Under the pieces are notes generated by a model that saw only the letters and a program-made list of their open reading frames with translations, was not told the origin of the DNA and did not search any database. Source: an alpha proteobacterium SCGC AAA536-G10 (GTDB lineage Bacteria > Pseudomonadota > Alphaproteobacteria > Puniceispirillales > Marisalimonadaceae). Taken from it: a stretch of 64,000 nt of DNA. A program made the position numbers and the translations under genes. Of this stretch, positions 37,105 to 47,384 are shown one piece after another (position 1 is the first letter of the stretch; the number at the start of each line of letters is the position of its first letter). Location of the stretch: NCBI GenBank assembly GCA_000384615.1, contig ARQU01000009.1, positions 25,831 through 89,830 of the forward strand, written 5' to 3'.

Positions 37105-37665
37105 TTAATTTTGGACTTGAACAATACATGGAGTTTCAGTTTTGGTTTTGATATCAAATATAGATCTTCCAGTGTGGTTTAAATGCATGCCATAAGTGTG
37201 TATAGAAAGTGCTACTTCTTTTCCATTATTCCACACACTATGTATATCTTCTGGTAGGCAACAAGTGGCATTTCCCGGAAAAATTGTTTCTTCATTAGTT
37301 TTTATTAAATCGGCAAATCCATCTTTAGATCCATCATCTAATCTTTTATAATTAGTTTCATGTTCTTGACCTTGAATTCCTGCAACTACTGCCCAAGTTT
37401 TATGATTATGCGGAGCAAGACCTTTTCCTGGTGCCCATGCAATAACAAAAACAGCTAATTTATGATCATCTTCTTCATGCAGAAGATGTAGTCCAAAACC
37501 TTGCTCTTCATTTACATTATAATACTCAGGTTTAATCCAGCTTTTATCTTCAGCAAGACGAAGAGCTAATGGCTTTATTCGTTCTGTTATAGACTTTTCG
37601 GCAACTTCTTCGTTAACTACCTTACGTATATCCCTAACATAATTTTCAACTGAGTAATTGTTCAT
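37105..37665 (-). CDS. Cysteine dioxygenase-type cupin
   Basis: FVIAWAPGKGLAPHNHKTWAVVAGIQGQEHETNYKR, PEDIHSVWN. Confidence 0.78.
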   Translation of the reverse strand: MNNYSVENYVRDIRKVVNEEVAEKSITERIKPLALRLAEDKSWIKPEYYNVNEEQGFGLHLLHEEDDHKLAVFVIAWAPGKGLAPHNHKTWAVVAGIQGQEHETNYKRLDDGSKDGFADLIKTNEETIFPGNATCCLPEDIHSVWNNGKEVALSIHTYGMHLNHTGRSIFDIKTKTETPCIVQVQN

Positions 37666-37674
37666 ATTTTTTCC

Positions 37675-39312
37675 TTATTTATTTTCAAGTTCACGTAATT
37701 CAACTCTTCTAATCTTACCAGATATAGTTTTAGGTAAAGAATCAACAAATTCAACTTTTCTTGGGTACTTATATGGGGCGGTTAAATTTTTGCAAAAATC
37801 TTGAATTTCTCTAATTAATTCATTTGATCCTTTGTAACCTTCTACTAGAACAATATATGCTTTTACTAGTTGACCCCTCGTCTCATCAGGAACTCCAACC
37901 ACAGCACTTTCTGCAATCAAATCATGCTCTAATAAAGCACTTTCGACTTCAAAGGGACTAATTCTATAACCTGCTGATGAAATTAAATCATCCGATCTAC
38001 CAACGAACCACAAGTAGCCATCCTTATCTCGAGACGCAGTGTCACCTGTGTAATACCAACCATGTCGAAAAGAATCTTTTACAATAACTTTATTTTGTAA
38101 GTACCCATGAAATAAACCCGGAGGCCATTTTTTTTCTGTACAAATAGCAATATGGCCAACTTCACCATCTGGTAAGATTTTACCATTATCATCAACAACG
38201 TTTATATCAAAACCTGGAACGGGTTTACCCATTGATCCAAAACGTGTCTCTACGCCAGGGAAATTTCCTACAATGTTAATTGTTTCAGTTTGGCCATAAC
38301 CATCTGCGATAACTGTTCCTGTATTTTCAGACCAATATCTTATCACCTCTGGATTAAGAGGTTCACCAGCACCAAGACATCTCCTTAATGATTTGAGATT
38401 AAATTGTTTGAGGTCTTGCTGAACGAACAACCTGTATACAGTTGGAGGCGCGCAAAAAGTAGTTACTTTATACTCAGAAATTGCTTTAAGATGTTCCACT
38501 GGATCCATTTCAGGAGTATCATACAAAACAGTTGTGCAACCAATCATCATTTGAGGAAAAAGTATGCCCCAAGCAGCTTTTGCCCATCCTGTATCAGTCA
38601 AAGTCCAATGTATATCGTCTTCTTTAAGATCCATCCAAAAAAGTGCCGTTGCAGCATGTGCATATGCATAACCAAAATCTCTTGGAACCATTTTTGGTAA
38701 TGCTGTTGTGCCTGAAGTAAAATATATCATCATAGTTTCATTAGATGTAAAAGGCTCTAAATCTTCTATATTCAAATTAGTATCTTGTTTATCACAAAGC
38801 TCTTTAAAAGATAACCAATTATCTGGTGCATCTCCAGTGACAATCAAGTGTTTAAGAGTTGGGCATTCATTAATTATTTGGCTCACCTTCTCAACATGCA
38901 TTGGCGAAACAATAACAGCCTTAGCTTCAGATTCATTAACACGATAGGCTATATCTTTAGCGGTTAGCAAATTAGTTCCAGGCATAGAGATTACACCAAC
39001 TTTCATACATCCAAAAAGTACTTTATGCCAATCAGGGTTTCTGCCAATAATAACACAAGCAGCATCACCTCGTTTCAAGCCAAGTGATAAAAGAGCCTTT
39101 CCAAATTGCGATGAAGCTTTTGATAGTTCTGAATATGTTACAGACGTTTTATATCCTGTGACTGTGTCGATAGCCAATAAAGCTACTTTATCAGCTTGTT
39201 GAGCTCGTACATCCAAGATATCATATGCAAAGTTAAAAAATTTCGGAATATCAAGTGAGAAAGACTTACTTGCAATTTCATAATTTCTTTCAATATTGTC
39301 AAAAGTAATCAT
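37675..39312 (-). CDS. AMP-dependent acyl-CoA synthetase
   Basis: MIYFTSGTTALPKMVPRDFGY, DGYGQTETINIVGN, GWYYTGDTASRDKDGYLWFVGRSDDLISSAGYRISPFEVE, PKTISGKIRR. Confidence 0.92.
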   Translation of the reverse strand: MITFDNIERNYEIASKSFSLDIPKFFNFAYDILDVRAQQADKVALLAIDTVTGYKTSVTYSELSKASSQFGKALLSLGLKRGDAACVIIGRNPDWHKVLFGCMKVGVISMPGTNLLTAKDIAYRVNESEAKAVIVSPMHVEKVSQIINECPTLKHLIVTGDAPDNWLSFKELCDKQDTNLNIEDLEPFTSNETMMIYFTSGTTALPKMVPRDFGYAYAHAATALFWMDLKEDDIHWTLTDTGWAKAAWGILFPQMMIGCTTVLYDTPEMDPVEHLKAISEYKVTTFCAPPTVYRLFVQQDLKQFNLKSLRRCLGAGEPLNPEVIRYWSENTGTVIADGYGQTETINIVGNFPGVETRFGSMGKPVPGFDINVVDDNGKILPDGEVGHIAICTEKKWPPGLFHGYLQNKVIVKDSFRHGWYYTGDTASRDKDGYLWFVGRSDDLISSAGYRISPFEVESALLEHDLIAESAVVGVPDETRGQLVKAYIVLVEGYKGSNELIREIQDFCKNLTAPYKYPRKVEFVDSLPKTISGKIRRVELRELENK

Positions 39313-39494
39313 TTTAAACCTCAGCTCTCTCAAAGTAGTCAATAAGTTTGTAAATGAACTATGTTTAATAAAAATAAAGCTTAACTTATTAAAAAAGATT
39401 ATAAATTATTAATTATATTTTAATCAAGATTTTTGATCTAATGTAAATAATAAACTTATTACTACAAATATTTATTAAATTATAAGTATAAAAT

Positions 39495-40115
39495 TTAATT
39501 ACCTAATCGAGAAGCGGACAATGCTCTTCTTGTAATTTCTTTATAATTATGAGCTTCTGAGGGAACTATCCAACTTCCTCCTACACATATTACATTTTTT
39601 TGACTTATCCATTGAGAAGCATTTTCCTCGTTTATTCCACCAGTAGGACAAAATAATATACCTGGGAAAGGACCATTTAACGATTTTAAATAATTTATAC
39701 CACCAGCTGCTTGGGCTGGAAAAAATTTAAACGACTTATATCCTAAATCGAGTAATTTCATTATATCACTTGAATTAGAAACTCCAGGAAGAAATGGATA
39801 ATCCATTTCAATCGCTTTTTTTGCTAACTCATTTGTTGTGCCCGGGCTTACCGCAAAGGAAGCCCCTGCATCTTTTACCGATTGTAAATCACTTTCATTT
39901 AAAACAGTACCCGCTCCTACTTGAAGACTAGAAAACTTTTTAGATACAACTTCTATAACCTGCAGAGCACAATCAGTTCTTAATGTAATTTCAACTGTTT
40001 TAAGATTACCTTTTATTAATGCTTCAAATAAATAATCTATATTTTCAACCTTGTTAATAGTTAATACAGGCATAACTGGTGACATTGAAAGAATAGATTT
40101 TATAGAATGATGCAT
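39495..40115 (-). CDS. eda: KDPG/KHG aldolase
   Basis: MPVLTINKVENIDYLFEALIKGNLKTVEITLRTDCAL, VGAGTVLNESDLQSVKDAGASFAVSPG, FKFFPAQAAGGINYLKSLNGPFPGILFCPTGGI. Confidence 0.93.
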   Translation of the reverse strand: MHHSIKSILSMSPVMPVLTINKVENIDYLFEALIKGNLKTVEITLRTDCALQVIEVVSKKFSSLQVGAGTVLNESDLQSVKDAGASFAVSPGTTNELAKKAIEMDYPFLPGVSNSSDIMKLLDLGYKSFKFFPAQAAGGINYLKSLNGPFPGILFCPTGGINEENASQWISQKNVICVGGSWIVPSEAHNYKEITRRALSASRLGN

Positions 40116-40210
40116 ATGTTTTTTAAAAATATGTTTTTTTATTTTAAGTTTGTATTAAATATGTTGTTATACAAAAATCTTCAACAATTAATTAAATATA
40201 AGGTGCTTTT

Positions 40211-41182
40211 ATGAAAATTTTGATAATGGGTGGAGCTGGCATGATTGGGCAAAAGTTGCTTAATCTTATTCTTAATAAAGGAGAATTAAGAGGTCAGAAA
40301 ATAAGTGAAATCACATTATTTGATATTATAGACGCACCTTACCCAAAAAACACCTCAACTTCTATTATAACAAAAACAGGAGACATATCTGATCCTAAAG
40401 TAAGTAATGTTCTCGTTTCGTCTGAACCAGACATTATTTTTCATCTGGCAGCCATAGTTTCAGGACAGGCTGAACAGGAATTTGATTTAGGCTGGAATAT
40501 CAATGCTAGGGGAAGTTGGGGATTATTTGATGCAGTAAGACACAGAGGTGAAGGTTATTGTCCTAGAGTTGTCTTTACAAGTTCAATTGCTGTTTTTGGA
40601 GCACCATTTCCAGATCAAATACCTGACAATTTTTTTACTACTCCCCTTACTTCTTATGGAGCTCAAAAAGCAATTTCTGAGCTTTTACTTGCTGATTATT
40701 CCAGAAAAGGAATGATTGACGGTATTTCAATAAGACTTCCAACCATATGTGTAAGACCAGGAAAACCTAATTTAGCTGCATCTGGCTTCTTCTCTGGTAT
40801 TATTAGAGAACCCTTAAATGGAAAAGAAGCTATTTTACCAGTGAGTAAAGATGTAAGACATTGGCATGCTACACCTCGATCAGCTGCAGGTTTTTTAGTT
40901 CATGCAGCAGAAATAGATACCGTAAATTTAAACAATAGAATCACACTAAATATGCCAGGCTTATCCGTAACTGTTCAAGAACAAATTGAGGCCTTAGAGA
41001 GAGTTGCCGGCAGCGATGTAGTAAAATTAATTAAACACCAATCAGATCCTATCATAGAAAAAATAGTAAGTGGGTGGGCAAGAGATTTTGAAACTAAAAG
41101 ATCTATTGATTTAGGTTTCAAAGCTGAAAGTAATTTTGATGAGATAATTAAAATCTACATTGAAGACGATTTAGAAAAATAA
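40211..41182 (+). CDS. NAD-dependent epimerase/dehydratase, DenD-like
   Basis: ILIMGGAGMIGQKLLNLIL, TSSIAVFGAPFPDQIPDNFFTTPLTSYGAQKAISELLLADYSRKGMIDGISIRLPTICVRPGKPN. Confidence 0.85.
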   Translation: MKILIMGGAGMIGQKLLNLILNKGELRGQKISEITLFDIIDAPYPKNTSTSIITKTGDISDPKVSNVLVSSEPDIIFHLAAIVSGQAEQEFDLGWNINARGSWGLFDAVRHRGEGYCPRVVFTSSIAVFGAPFPDQIPDNFFTTPLTSYGAQKAISELLLADYSRKGMIDGISIRLPTICVRPGKPNLAASGFFSGIIREPLNGKEAILPVSKDVRHWHATPRSAAGFLVHAAEIDTVNLNNRITLNMPGLSVTVQEQIEALERVAGSDVVKLIKHQSDPIIEKIVSGWARDFETKRSIDLGFKAESNFDEIIKIYIEDDLEK

Positions 41183-41218
41183 ACTTAAACTTATCAATTA
41201 CATAATGGTGATAAAATA

Positions 41219-44200
41219 ATGTGGCAATTCTGGATTGATAGAGGTGGAACTTTTACTGATATTGTAGCTAGAAAACCTGACGGAACAATTCTAATTGACA
41301 AACTTTTATCTGAAAATGTGTCAATGTATAAAGATGCAGCGATAGCAGGTATAAAAAGAATTCTTAACTTAAAAAATGAAGATAAAATTCCCACTGATAA
41401 AATAGCTTCTGTAAAAATGGGTACTACAGTTGCAACAAACGCCTTACTAGAAAGAAAAGGAGATAGAACACTTCTATTAATAACTAAGGGTTTTGGGGAT
41501 TTATTAAGAATAGGTTATCAAAATAGACCTCTATTATTTGACCTAAATATTCAACTACCAGAATTGTTATATGATAGAGTGGTTGAAGTATCTGAAAGGT
41601 TGGATGCACAGGGTAATATAGTTAAAAAACTTGACGAAAATCAAGTCAAGATAGCTCTAAAAAAAGCAAAAAATGATGGTATAAATAGCGTTGCAATAGC
41701 ATTTATGCACTCTTATATAAATCCTGATCATGAAAATATCATTGCTAAAATTGCTGAAAACGAAAATTTTGATCAAATTTCAGTTAGTCATAAAGTATCT
41801 CCTTTAATTAAATTAGTTGGTAGAGGAGATACTACCGTAGTCGATGCTTACCTATCTCCAATACTTCGTAGATACGTCAATCAAGTTTCTGAAGAACTTG
41901 AAGAAGACAAATCCACAAAGTTGATGTTCATGCAATCAAATGGTGGATTAACCGATGCAAATCTATTTCAAGGTAAAGATGCTCTTTTATCTGGTCCAGC
42001 TGGAGGTGTGGTCAGTATGGTGCAAACTGGAAAACAAGCGGGATATGAAAAATTAATTGGATTTGATATGGGTGGCACTTCCACAGATGTTTGTCATTTT
42101 GCAGGAGAATATGAACGATCATTTGAAACTGAGTTAGCCGGTGTAAGAATTAGAGCACCTATGATGCAAATTAATACAGTAGCAGCTGGAGGTGGTTCAA
42201 TACTTTCATTTAAGGATGGTCGATTTCAGGTTGGACCTGAAAGCGCAGGAGCGATACCAGGGCCGGCTTCATACGGAAAAGATGGGCCATTGACTGTAAC
42301 AGATTGTAATGTTTTACTTGGAAAACTTCATCCTGAACATTTTCCTAATGTGTTTGGGAAAACTGGTGATAAACCTCTTAATGTTGAAATTGTAAAAACA
42401 AAATTTATAGCATTAGCCAAAGAAATTTCTGCTCAAACAAAAAAGCCAGAAATGGATATTATTTTCATGGCTGAAGGTTTTTTAAAAATTGCTGTCGAAA
42501 ATATGGCTAACGCCATAAAAAAAATATCTATTCAAAAAGGTTATGACGTAACAAACTATACAATGAATTGTTTTGGTGGTGCAGGCGGTCAACATGCGTG
42601 CCATGTTGCGGATTCTCTTGGAATTTCAAAAGTTTTAATTCATCCATACGCGGGTGTTTTATCTGCCTATGGAATGGGACTAGCCGAAATTAGAAGTATT
42701 AGAGAGGGTCATCTAGAACAAAATATTGAAGAAATTGAAAATGCTAAAACTTTAATAAATAAATTATCATTAAAAGCGAAAGAAGATTTAAGTAGACAAG
42801 GTATTGAAAACTCTTCGATAAAATTAGTTAAACTTGCTTTTCTACATTATCAAGGTTCTCATCAAAACCTAGAAATTAATTTTGATACTGTTGAAAAAAT
42901 GAGAGAAGCTTTTGAACAAGAACATAAAAAAAGATTTGGATTTTTTGTTGATGGCAGAACAATTTTTGTTGAAATGCTTACGGTTGAAGCCATAGGTAAA
43001 ACCACGGACAATAACAAATTTTTAAATGTTTCCTCACAATCAAAAGTAGCTGCTCCAATATCTCACAAAACAATGTATGTTGATAACAATAAAAACAGTG
43101 TTCCTATTTATAAGAGATCAGACTTAAAAATTGAACAAAAAGTAATTGGTCCTGCTATCATATCTGAAGCAACTGGTACAAATGTAATTGAAAGAGGTTG
43201 GTTAGGATCATTAGATAAATATTATAATTTAATACTCAGTAGAGCTGAAGAAAAAAAGTCAGATAAAGGATTAGGCACCTCTGTTGATGTAGTAATGTTA
43301 GAGGTATTCAACAACCTTTTTATGAATATTGCTGAGCAGATGGGAGCTACATTAGCCAACACAGCATATTCCGTAAACATCAAAGAAAGATTAGATTTTT
43401 CTTGTGCTCTTTTTGACAACTCCGGCGCACTAGTAGCTAATGCTCCTCACGTGCCTGTTCATCTTGGCTCCATGTCTGAAGCTATTAGAACAGTAATAAA
43501 ATTAAATAAAAATGATATATTTCCAGGAGATGTTTTTGTTCTAAATGCTCCTTTTAATGGCGGAACGCATCTTCCTGACGTTACAGTTATTACTCCAGTT
43601 TTTGATAATGATGGAAAACAAATTACATTCTTTGTAGCTTCACGCGGACACCATGCGGACATAGGAGGTAAAACACCGGGTTCAGGTCCTCCCGACTCCA
43701 AACATATTGATGAAGAAGGTGTTTTGATAGATAATTTTAAAATGTTTGATAAAGGTGTATTTCGTGAGAGTGAAATAAGAAAAATTTTATCATCTGGAAG
43801 ATATCCTTGTAGAAATATAGAACATAATATGGCTGATCTTGCAGCTCAAGTGGCTGCAAATAATACTGGTATAGTTGAAATTAATTCAATGATTGAGCAG
43901 TTTGGTATTGAAACTGTTCATTCTTACATGAACCATGTTCAAGATAATGCTGAGGAATGTATAAGAAATGCAATTGTAAATTTAAGAGAAGGTAAATATG
44001 AGTACGAATTAGATAATGGAGAATTTATTAGAGTAAAAATTACAATCGATAAAATTAAACGCGAAGCCACTATTGACTTCACAGGCACTGCTCCGAAAAA
44101 CCCTTTCAATTATAATGCTCCAATGGCAGTATGTCATGCTGTTATATTATACGTTTTTAGAACTTTAGTAGGTAGCAATATTCCTTTAAACGAGGGTTGC

Positions 44201-44812
44201 TTTAAACCTTTAAATATAGTTGTTCCGAATAACTCAATGATAAACGCTAAATACCCATCTGCTGTAATTGCAGGAAATACTGAAGTGAGTCAATTGACGT
44301 GCAATGCCCTATTTGGTGCACTTGGAATCATAGCAGGTAGTCAAGCCACAATGAATAATTTTATTTGGGGAAACGATAAAATTCAAAATTATGAAACTAT
44401 TTGTGGTGGAACTGGTGCTGGCCCAAATTTTCATGGAACTTCTGCTGTTCAAACGCATATGACCAATACTAGGAGTACAGATCCTGAAATTTTAGAGGCG
44501 AGATTTCCTGTTCGTTTAGAAGAGTATTCAATAAGAAAAAATTCAGGTGGCAAAGGGATGTTTAACGGAGGAGATGGTGTTACAAGAAAATTAAGATTTC
44601 TTGAACCAATGACAGTAACAACATTATGTTCTCATCGAAGAGTTAAACCATTTGGTGTTGATGGTGGAGAACCTGGGCAATGTGGAAAAGAATGGCTTGA
44701 AAAAGAGGATGGCGGATTTATTAAACTTGAAGGAAATGATAGCTGCGAAGTAGAAGTAAATGATTTATTTGTAATGGAGACCCCAGGGGGTGGTGGTTTT
44801 GGATCAAAGTAA
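41219..44812 (+). CDS. 5-oxoprolinase / hydantoinase, fused A+B subunits (OplAH-type)
   Basis: WQFWIDRGGTFTDIVARKPDG, GFDMGGTSTDVCHF, hydantoinase B domain GHHADIGGKTPGSGPPDSKHIDEEGV; 1197 aa. Confidence 0.92.
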   Translation: MWQFWIDRGGTFTDIVARKPDGTILIDKLLSENVSMYKDAAIAGIKRILNLKNEDKIPTDKIASVKMGTTVATNALLERKGDRTLLLITKGFGDLLRIGYQNRPLLFDLNIQLPELLYDRVVEVSERLDAQGNIVKKLDENQVKIALKKAKNDGINSVAIAFMHSYINPDHENIIAKIAENENFDQISVSHKVSPLIKLVGRGDTTVVDAYLSPILRRYVNQVSEELEEDKSTKLMFMQSNGGLTDANLFQGKDALLSGPAGGVVSMVQTGKQAGYEKLIGFDMGGTSTDVCHFAGEYERSFETELAGVRIRAPMMQINTVAAGGGSILSFKDGRFQVGPESAGAIPGPASYGKDGPLTVTDCNVLLGKLHPEHFPNVFGKTGDKPLNVEIVKTKFIALAKEISAQTKKPEMDIIFMAEGFLKIAVENMANAIKKISIQKGYDVTNYTMNCFGGAGGQHACHVADSLGISKVLIHPYAGVLSAYGMGLAEIRSIREGHLEQNIEEIENAKTLINKLSLKAKEDLSRQGIENSSIKLVKLAFLHYQGSHQNLEINFDTVEKMREAFEQEHKKRFGFFVDGRTIFVEMLTVEAIGKTTDNNKFLNVSSQSKVAAPISHKTMYVDNNKNSVPIYKRSDLKIEQKVIGPAIISEATGTNVIERGWLGSLDKYYNLILSRAEEKKSDKGLGTSVDVVMLEVFNNLFMNIAEQMGATLANTAYSVNIKERLDFSCALFDNSGALVANAPHVPVHLGSMSEAIRTVIKLNKNDIFPGDVFVLNAPFNGGTHLPDVTVITPVFDNDGKQITFFVASRGHHADIGGKTPGSGPPDSKHIDEEGVLIDNFKMFDKGVFRESEIRKILSSGRYPCRNIEHNMADLAAQVAANNTGIVEINSMIEQFGIETVHSYMNHVQDNAEECIRNAIVNLREGKYEYELDNGEFIRVKITIDKIKREATIDFTGTAPKNPFNYNAPMAVCHAVILYVFRTLVGSNIPLNEGCFKPLNIVVPNNSMINAKYPSAVIAGNTEVSQLTCNALFGALGIIAGSQATMNNFIWGNDKIQNYETICGGTGAGPNFHGTSAVQTHMTNTRSTDPEILEARFPVRLEEYSIRKNSGGKGMFNGGDGVTRKLRFLEPMTVTTLCSHRRVKPFGVDGGEPGQCGKEWLEKEDGGFIKLEGNDSCEVEVNDLFVMETPGGGGFGSK

Positions 44813-44829
44813 AAGGAGTATCAATTTTT

Positions 44830-45507
44830 TTAAAATTTAAAATTTTTTTCTGCATGATATACACCATTTTCAATATGCTCTTTTAAAATCATTTGGGCCT
44901 TTACAAAATTTTTGTTAATAGAAAAATCTAATAATTTCTTATGCTCATCAATAGAACCCTTCCCTCTAAAAGTTAAAACTAATAATTGATATCTTAAATA
45001 TTTATCAAAAATTAATTTATGAAGTTCAATTAAATTTTGTGAACCACAATTTCTTGCTAGGGTCTGATGGAATTCACTGTCATATTTCTTCCAATTCATT
45101 CTATCATCATATTTATTTTGTATCATTTCACTTTCGTATAAACTTAACTTATGGTGCGCAGATAAAAGTGATCCTTCCCATTCTGGATTAGAATTTTCGA
45201 TTGATAGTTTCAAAGCATAACTTTCTATCAAAATTCTTAAATTAGCTATTTCTAATAAATCTGACTTTGATACGGGGCTAACATGAAATCCTTTTTGCTC
45301 TTCTGAAATAACAAAACCATCTCCACATAATCTACTTAGAATTTCTCTCAATATAGAAATACTGGTGCTGTAATTAATTTTAAGCTCTTGGAGTTTTAAT
45401 TTTTTAAGAGGTGGAAGAATTCCAAAAATAATATCTCTTTTAATTATTTCGTAAGTATTAGCACTAACTGTTTTTAAATTATAATTCATAGAAATTTTAT
45501 TGCACAA
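44830..45507 (-). CDS. GntR/FCD-family transcriptional regulator
   Basis: TYEIIKRDIIFGILPPLKKLKLQELKINYSTSISILREILSRLCGDGFVISEEQKGFHVSPVSKSDL. Confidence 0.85.
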   Translation of the reverse strand: MCNKISMNYNLKTVSANTYEIIKRDIIFGILPPLKKLKLQELKINYSTSISILREILSRLCGDGFVISEEQKGFHVSPVSKSDLLEIANLRILIESYALKLSIENSNPEWEGSLLSAHHKLSLYESEMIQNKYDDRMNWKKYDSEFHQTLARNCGSQNLIELHKLIFDKYLRYQLLVLTFRGKGSIDEHKKLLDFSINKNFVKAQMILKEHIENGVYHAEKNFKF

Positions 45508-45512
45508 TTTAA

Positions 45513-45544
45513 AATATCATATATTATACATAATATCATATATT
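45513..45544. promoter_or_regulatory. Candidate GntR operator: 13-bp direct repeat AATATCATATATT x2 with overlapping inverted repeat
   Basis: AATATCATATATT at 45513-45525 and 45532-45544; ATATTA-TACA-TAATAT at 45521-45536; lies between divergent regulator and target. Confidence 0.5.
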
Positions 45545-45557
45545 TTTAAGGCTGTAC

Positions 45558-47384
45558 ATGAAAACATCTATAGCAACTGTTTCAATCAACGGATCATTAA
45601 AAGAAAAAATAAATGCAATTGCAAATGCAGGTTTTGATGGTGTTGAGATTTTTGAAAATGACTTTTTAACTAATAACTTATCCCCTAAAGAAGTGAAAAA
45701 TATAGTTAAAGACAATGGACTAGCGATCACTCTTTTCCAACCTTTTAGAGACTTTGAAGGTATGCCAGACAAACACCGAATTAGGGCATTTGATAGAGCA
45801 AAAAGAAAATTTGATATAATGGGAGAGCTTGAGACTGAACTGATATTAATTTGTTCTAATACTTCGAATATTTCATTAGGTGGCGTGGATAGAGCAGCTG
45901 CCGACTTTTTTGAACTTGGTGAGATAGCAAAAGATAGATCAATAAAAGTTGGATATGAGGCTCTTGCTTGGGGAAAATATGTTAATGATCATAGAGATGC
46001 ATGGGAAATAGTAAGAAGAACAAATCACGATAATATAGGAATTATATTAGATTCATTTCACACTCTTTCAAGAAATATTGATTTGAATTCAATTTCATCT
46101 ATCCCAAAAGAAAAAATATTCATTGTGCAATTAGCTGATGCTCCTTTACATGATATGGATTTATTATATTGGAGCAGACATTTTAGAAATATGCCTGGAC
46201 AAGGTGATTTACCTATTTCAAAATTTATGAATTCGCTTAACAGCACTGGTTATAATGGTTATTTATCTTTAGAGATATTCAATGATCATTACAGATCAGG
46301 ACCAAGAAATTTAATAGCAAAAGATGGTAAAAGGTCATTAACATCATTAATTCATAAAAAAAATATAGAAAAGATAGAAAAAAATGAGATAGACGGAATT
46401 GAATTTATAGAATTCGCCACAGATAAAAATAATTTAAAAGATCTACAGACTTTATTTAAAAGTTTAGGATTTACTGAAATAGGAAAACATAAGACAAGAT
46501 CAATCAATCTATTTGTTTTTGATCAAGTAAAATTCATAATTAATTATGAAAATCACAATTTAGTAAAAGATGGAAGCAAGGCCGGCCCCTTCCCATACGC
46601 ATATGGAGTTAAAATACAGGACATAAATGCTTTATTTGAAAAAGCCAAATTGTTAGACATAGATTTTATTAATAAAGAAAATGAAAATAGTTTATCAATG
46701 GATGTAATTAAACATATTGATGGATTAATTTATATTATTGATAAAAATAATTATGAGATATGGAAAAAAGATTTTCAATTCAAACTTTCCGATCAAACAA
46801 ATGACTTTTATTTGAAAATAGATCATATTGCAAAAACTTTACGTGCTGACGAAATGCCGTCAGCATTATTATCTTACTCAACTTTATTCAATTTTAAGAA
46901 ATCTCCAATTGTAGATATTATTGATCCGCATGGAATTACAAAAAGCCAAGTAATTGAAAATGAAACAAAAACATTTCGAATGACGATGAACGGCGCTGAT
47001 AATAATAAAACAGTTGCCGGTCAATTCCTTGAAAATAAGCAAGGTTCTGGAATACAACATATTGCATTAAAAACTAAAAACTTAATTGATTTAGTTGAAA
47101 TGTTAAAAACAAAAGGTCAAAATTTCCTGGAAATATCTAACAATTATTATGATGACATTGAAGCTCGTTTTGGATTGAATTATAACTTTTGTAAAAAATT
47201 AAAAGAGTTAAATATATTATATGATGAAGATGAGCACGGTTCTTTTCTTCAAATTTATCCACATGTTTTTAATGATACATTTTTCTTTGAATTTGTTGAA
47301 AGAATAGATGATTATCAAGGTTATGGAGCAAATAATGCTCTATTTAGAATAGCCGCACAAAAACATTTTAAACAACTAAATTGA
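45558..47384 (+). CDS. Bifunctional sugar-phosphate isomerase/HPPD-like protein (QuiC-type 3-dehydroshikimate dehydratase)
   Basis: N-terminal AP-endonuclease-2 TIM barrel (ISINGSLKEKINAIANAGFDGVEIFENDF, LSLEIFND) fused to C-terminal VOC/HPPD-like domain (GSGIQHIALKTKNL, FFFEFVER). Confidence 0.82.
   Translation: MKTSIATVSINGSLKEKINAIANAGFDGVEIFENDFLTNNLSPKEVKNIVKDNGLAITLFQPFRDFEGMPDKHRIRAFDRAKRKFDIMGELETELILICSNTSNISLGGVDRAAADFFELGEIAKDRSIKVGYEALAWGKYVNDHRDAWEIVRRTNHDNIGIILDSFHTLSRNIDLNSISSIPKEKIFIVQLADAPLHDMDLLYWSRHFRNMPGQGDLPISKFMNSLNSTGYNGYLSLEIFNDHYRSGPRNLIAKDGKRSLTSLIHKKNIEKIEKNEIDGIEFIEFATDKNNLKDLQTLFKSLGFTEIGKHKTRSINLFVFDQVKFIINYENHNLVKDGSKAGPFPYAYGVKIQDINALFEKAKLLDIDFINKENENSLSMDVIKHIDGLIYIIDKNNYEIWKKDFQFKLSDQTNDFYLKIDHIAKTLRADEMPSALLSYSTLFNFKKSPIVDIIDPHGITKSQVIENETKTFRMTMNGADNNKTVAGQFLENKQGSGIQHIALKTKNLIDLVEMLKTKGQNFLEISNNYYDDIEARFGLNYNFCKKLKELNILYDEDEHGSFLQIYPHVFNDTFFFEFVERIDDYQGYGANNALFRIAAQKHFKQLN

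Noticed and set aside
43222-43701. Minus-strand ORFs inside the 5-oxoprolinase gene
   Set aside because: Antisense to a long, clearly conserved coding region.
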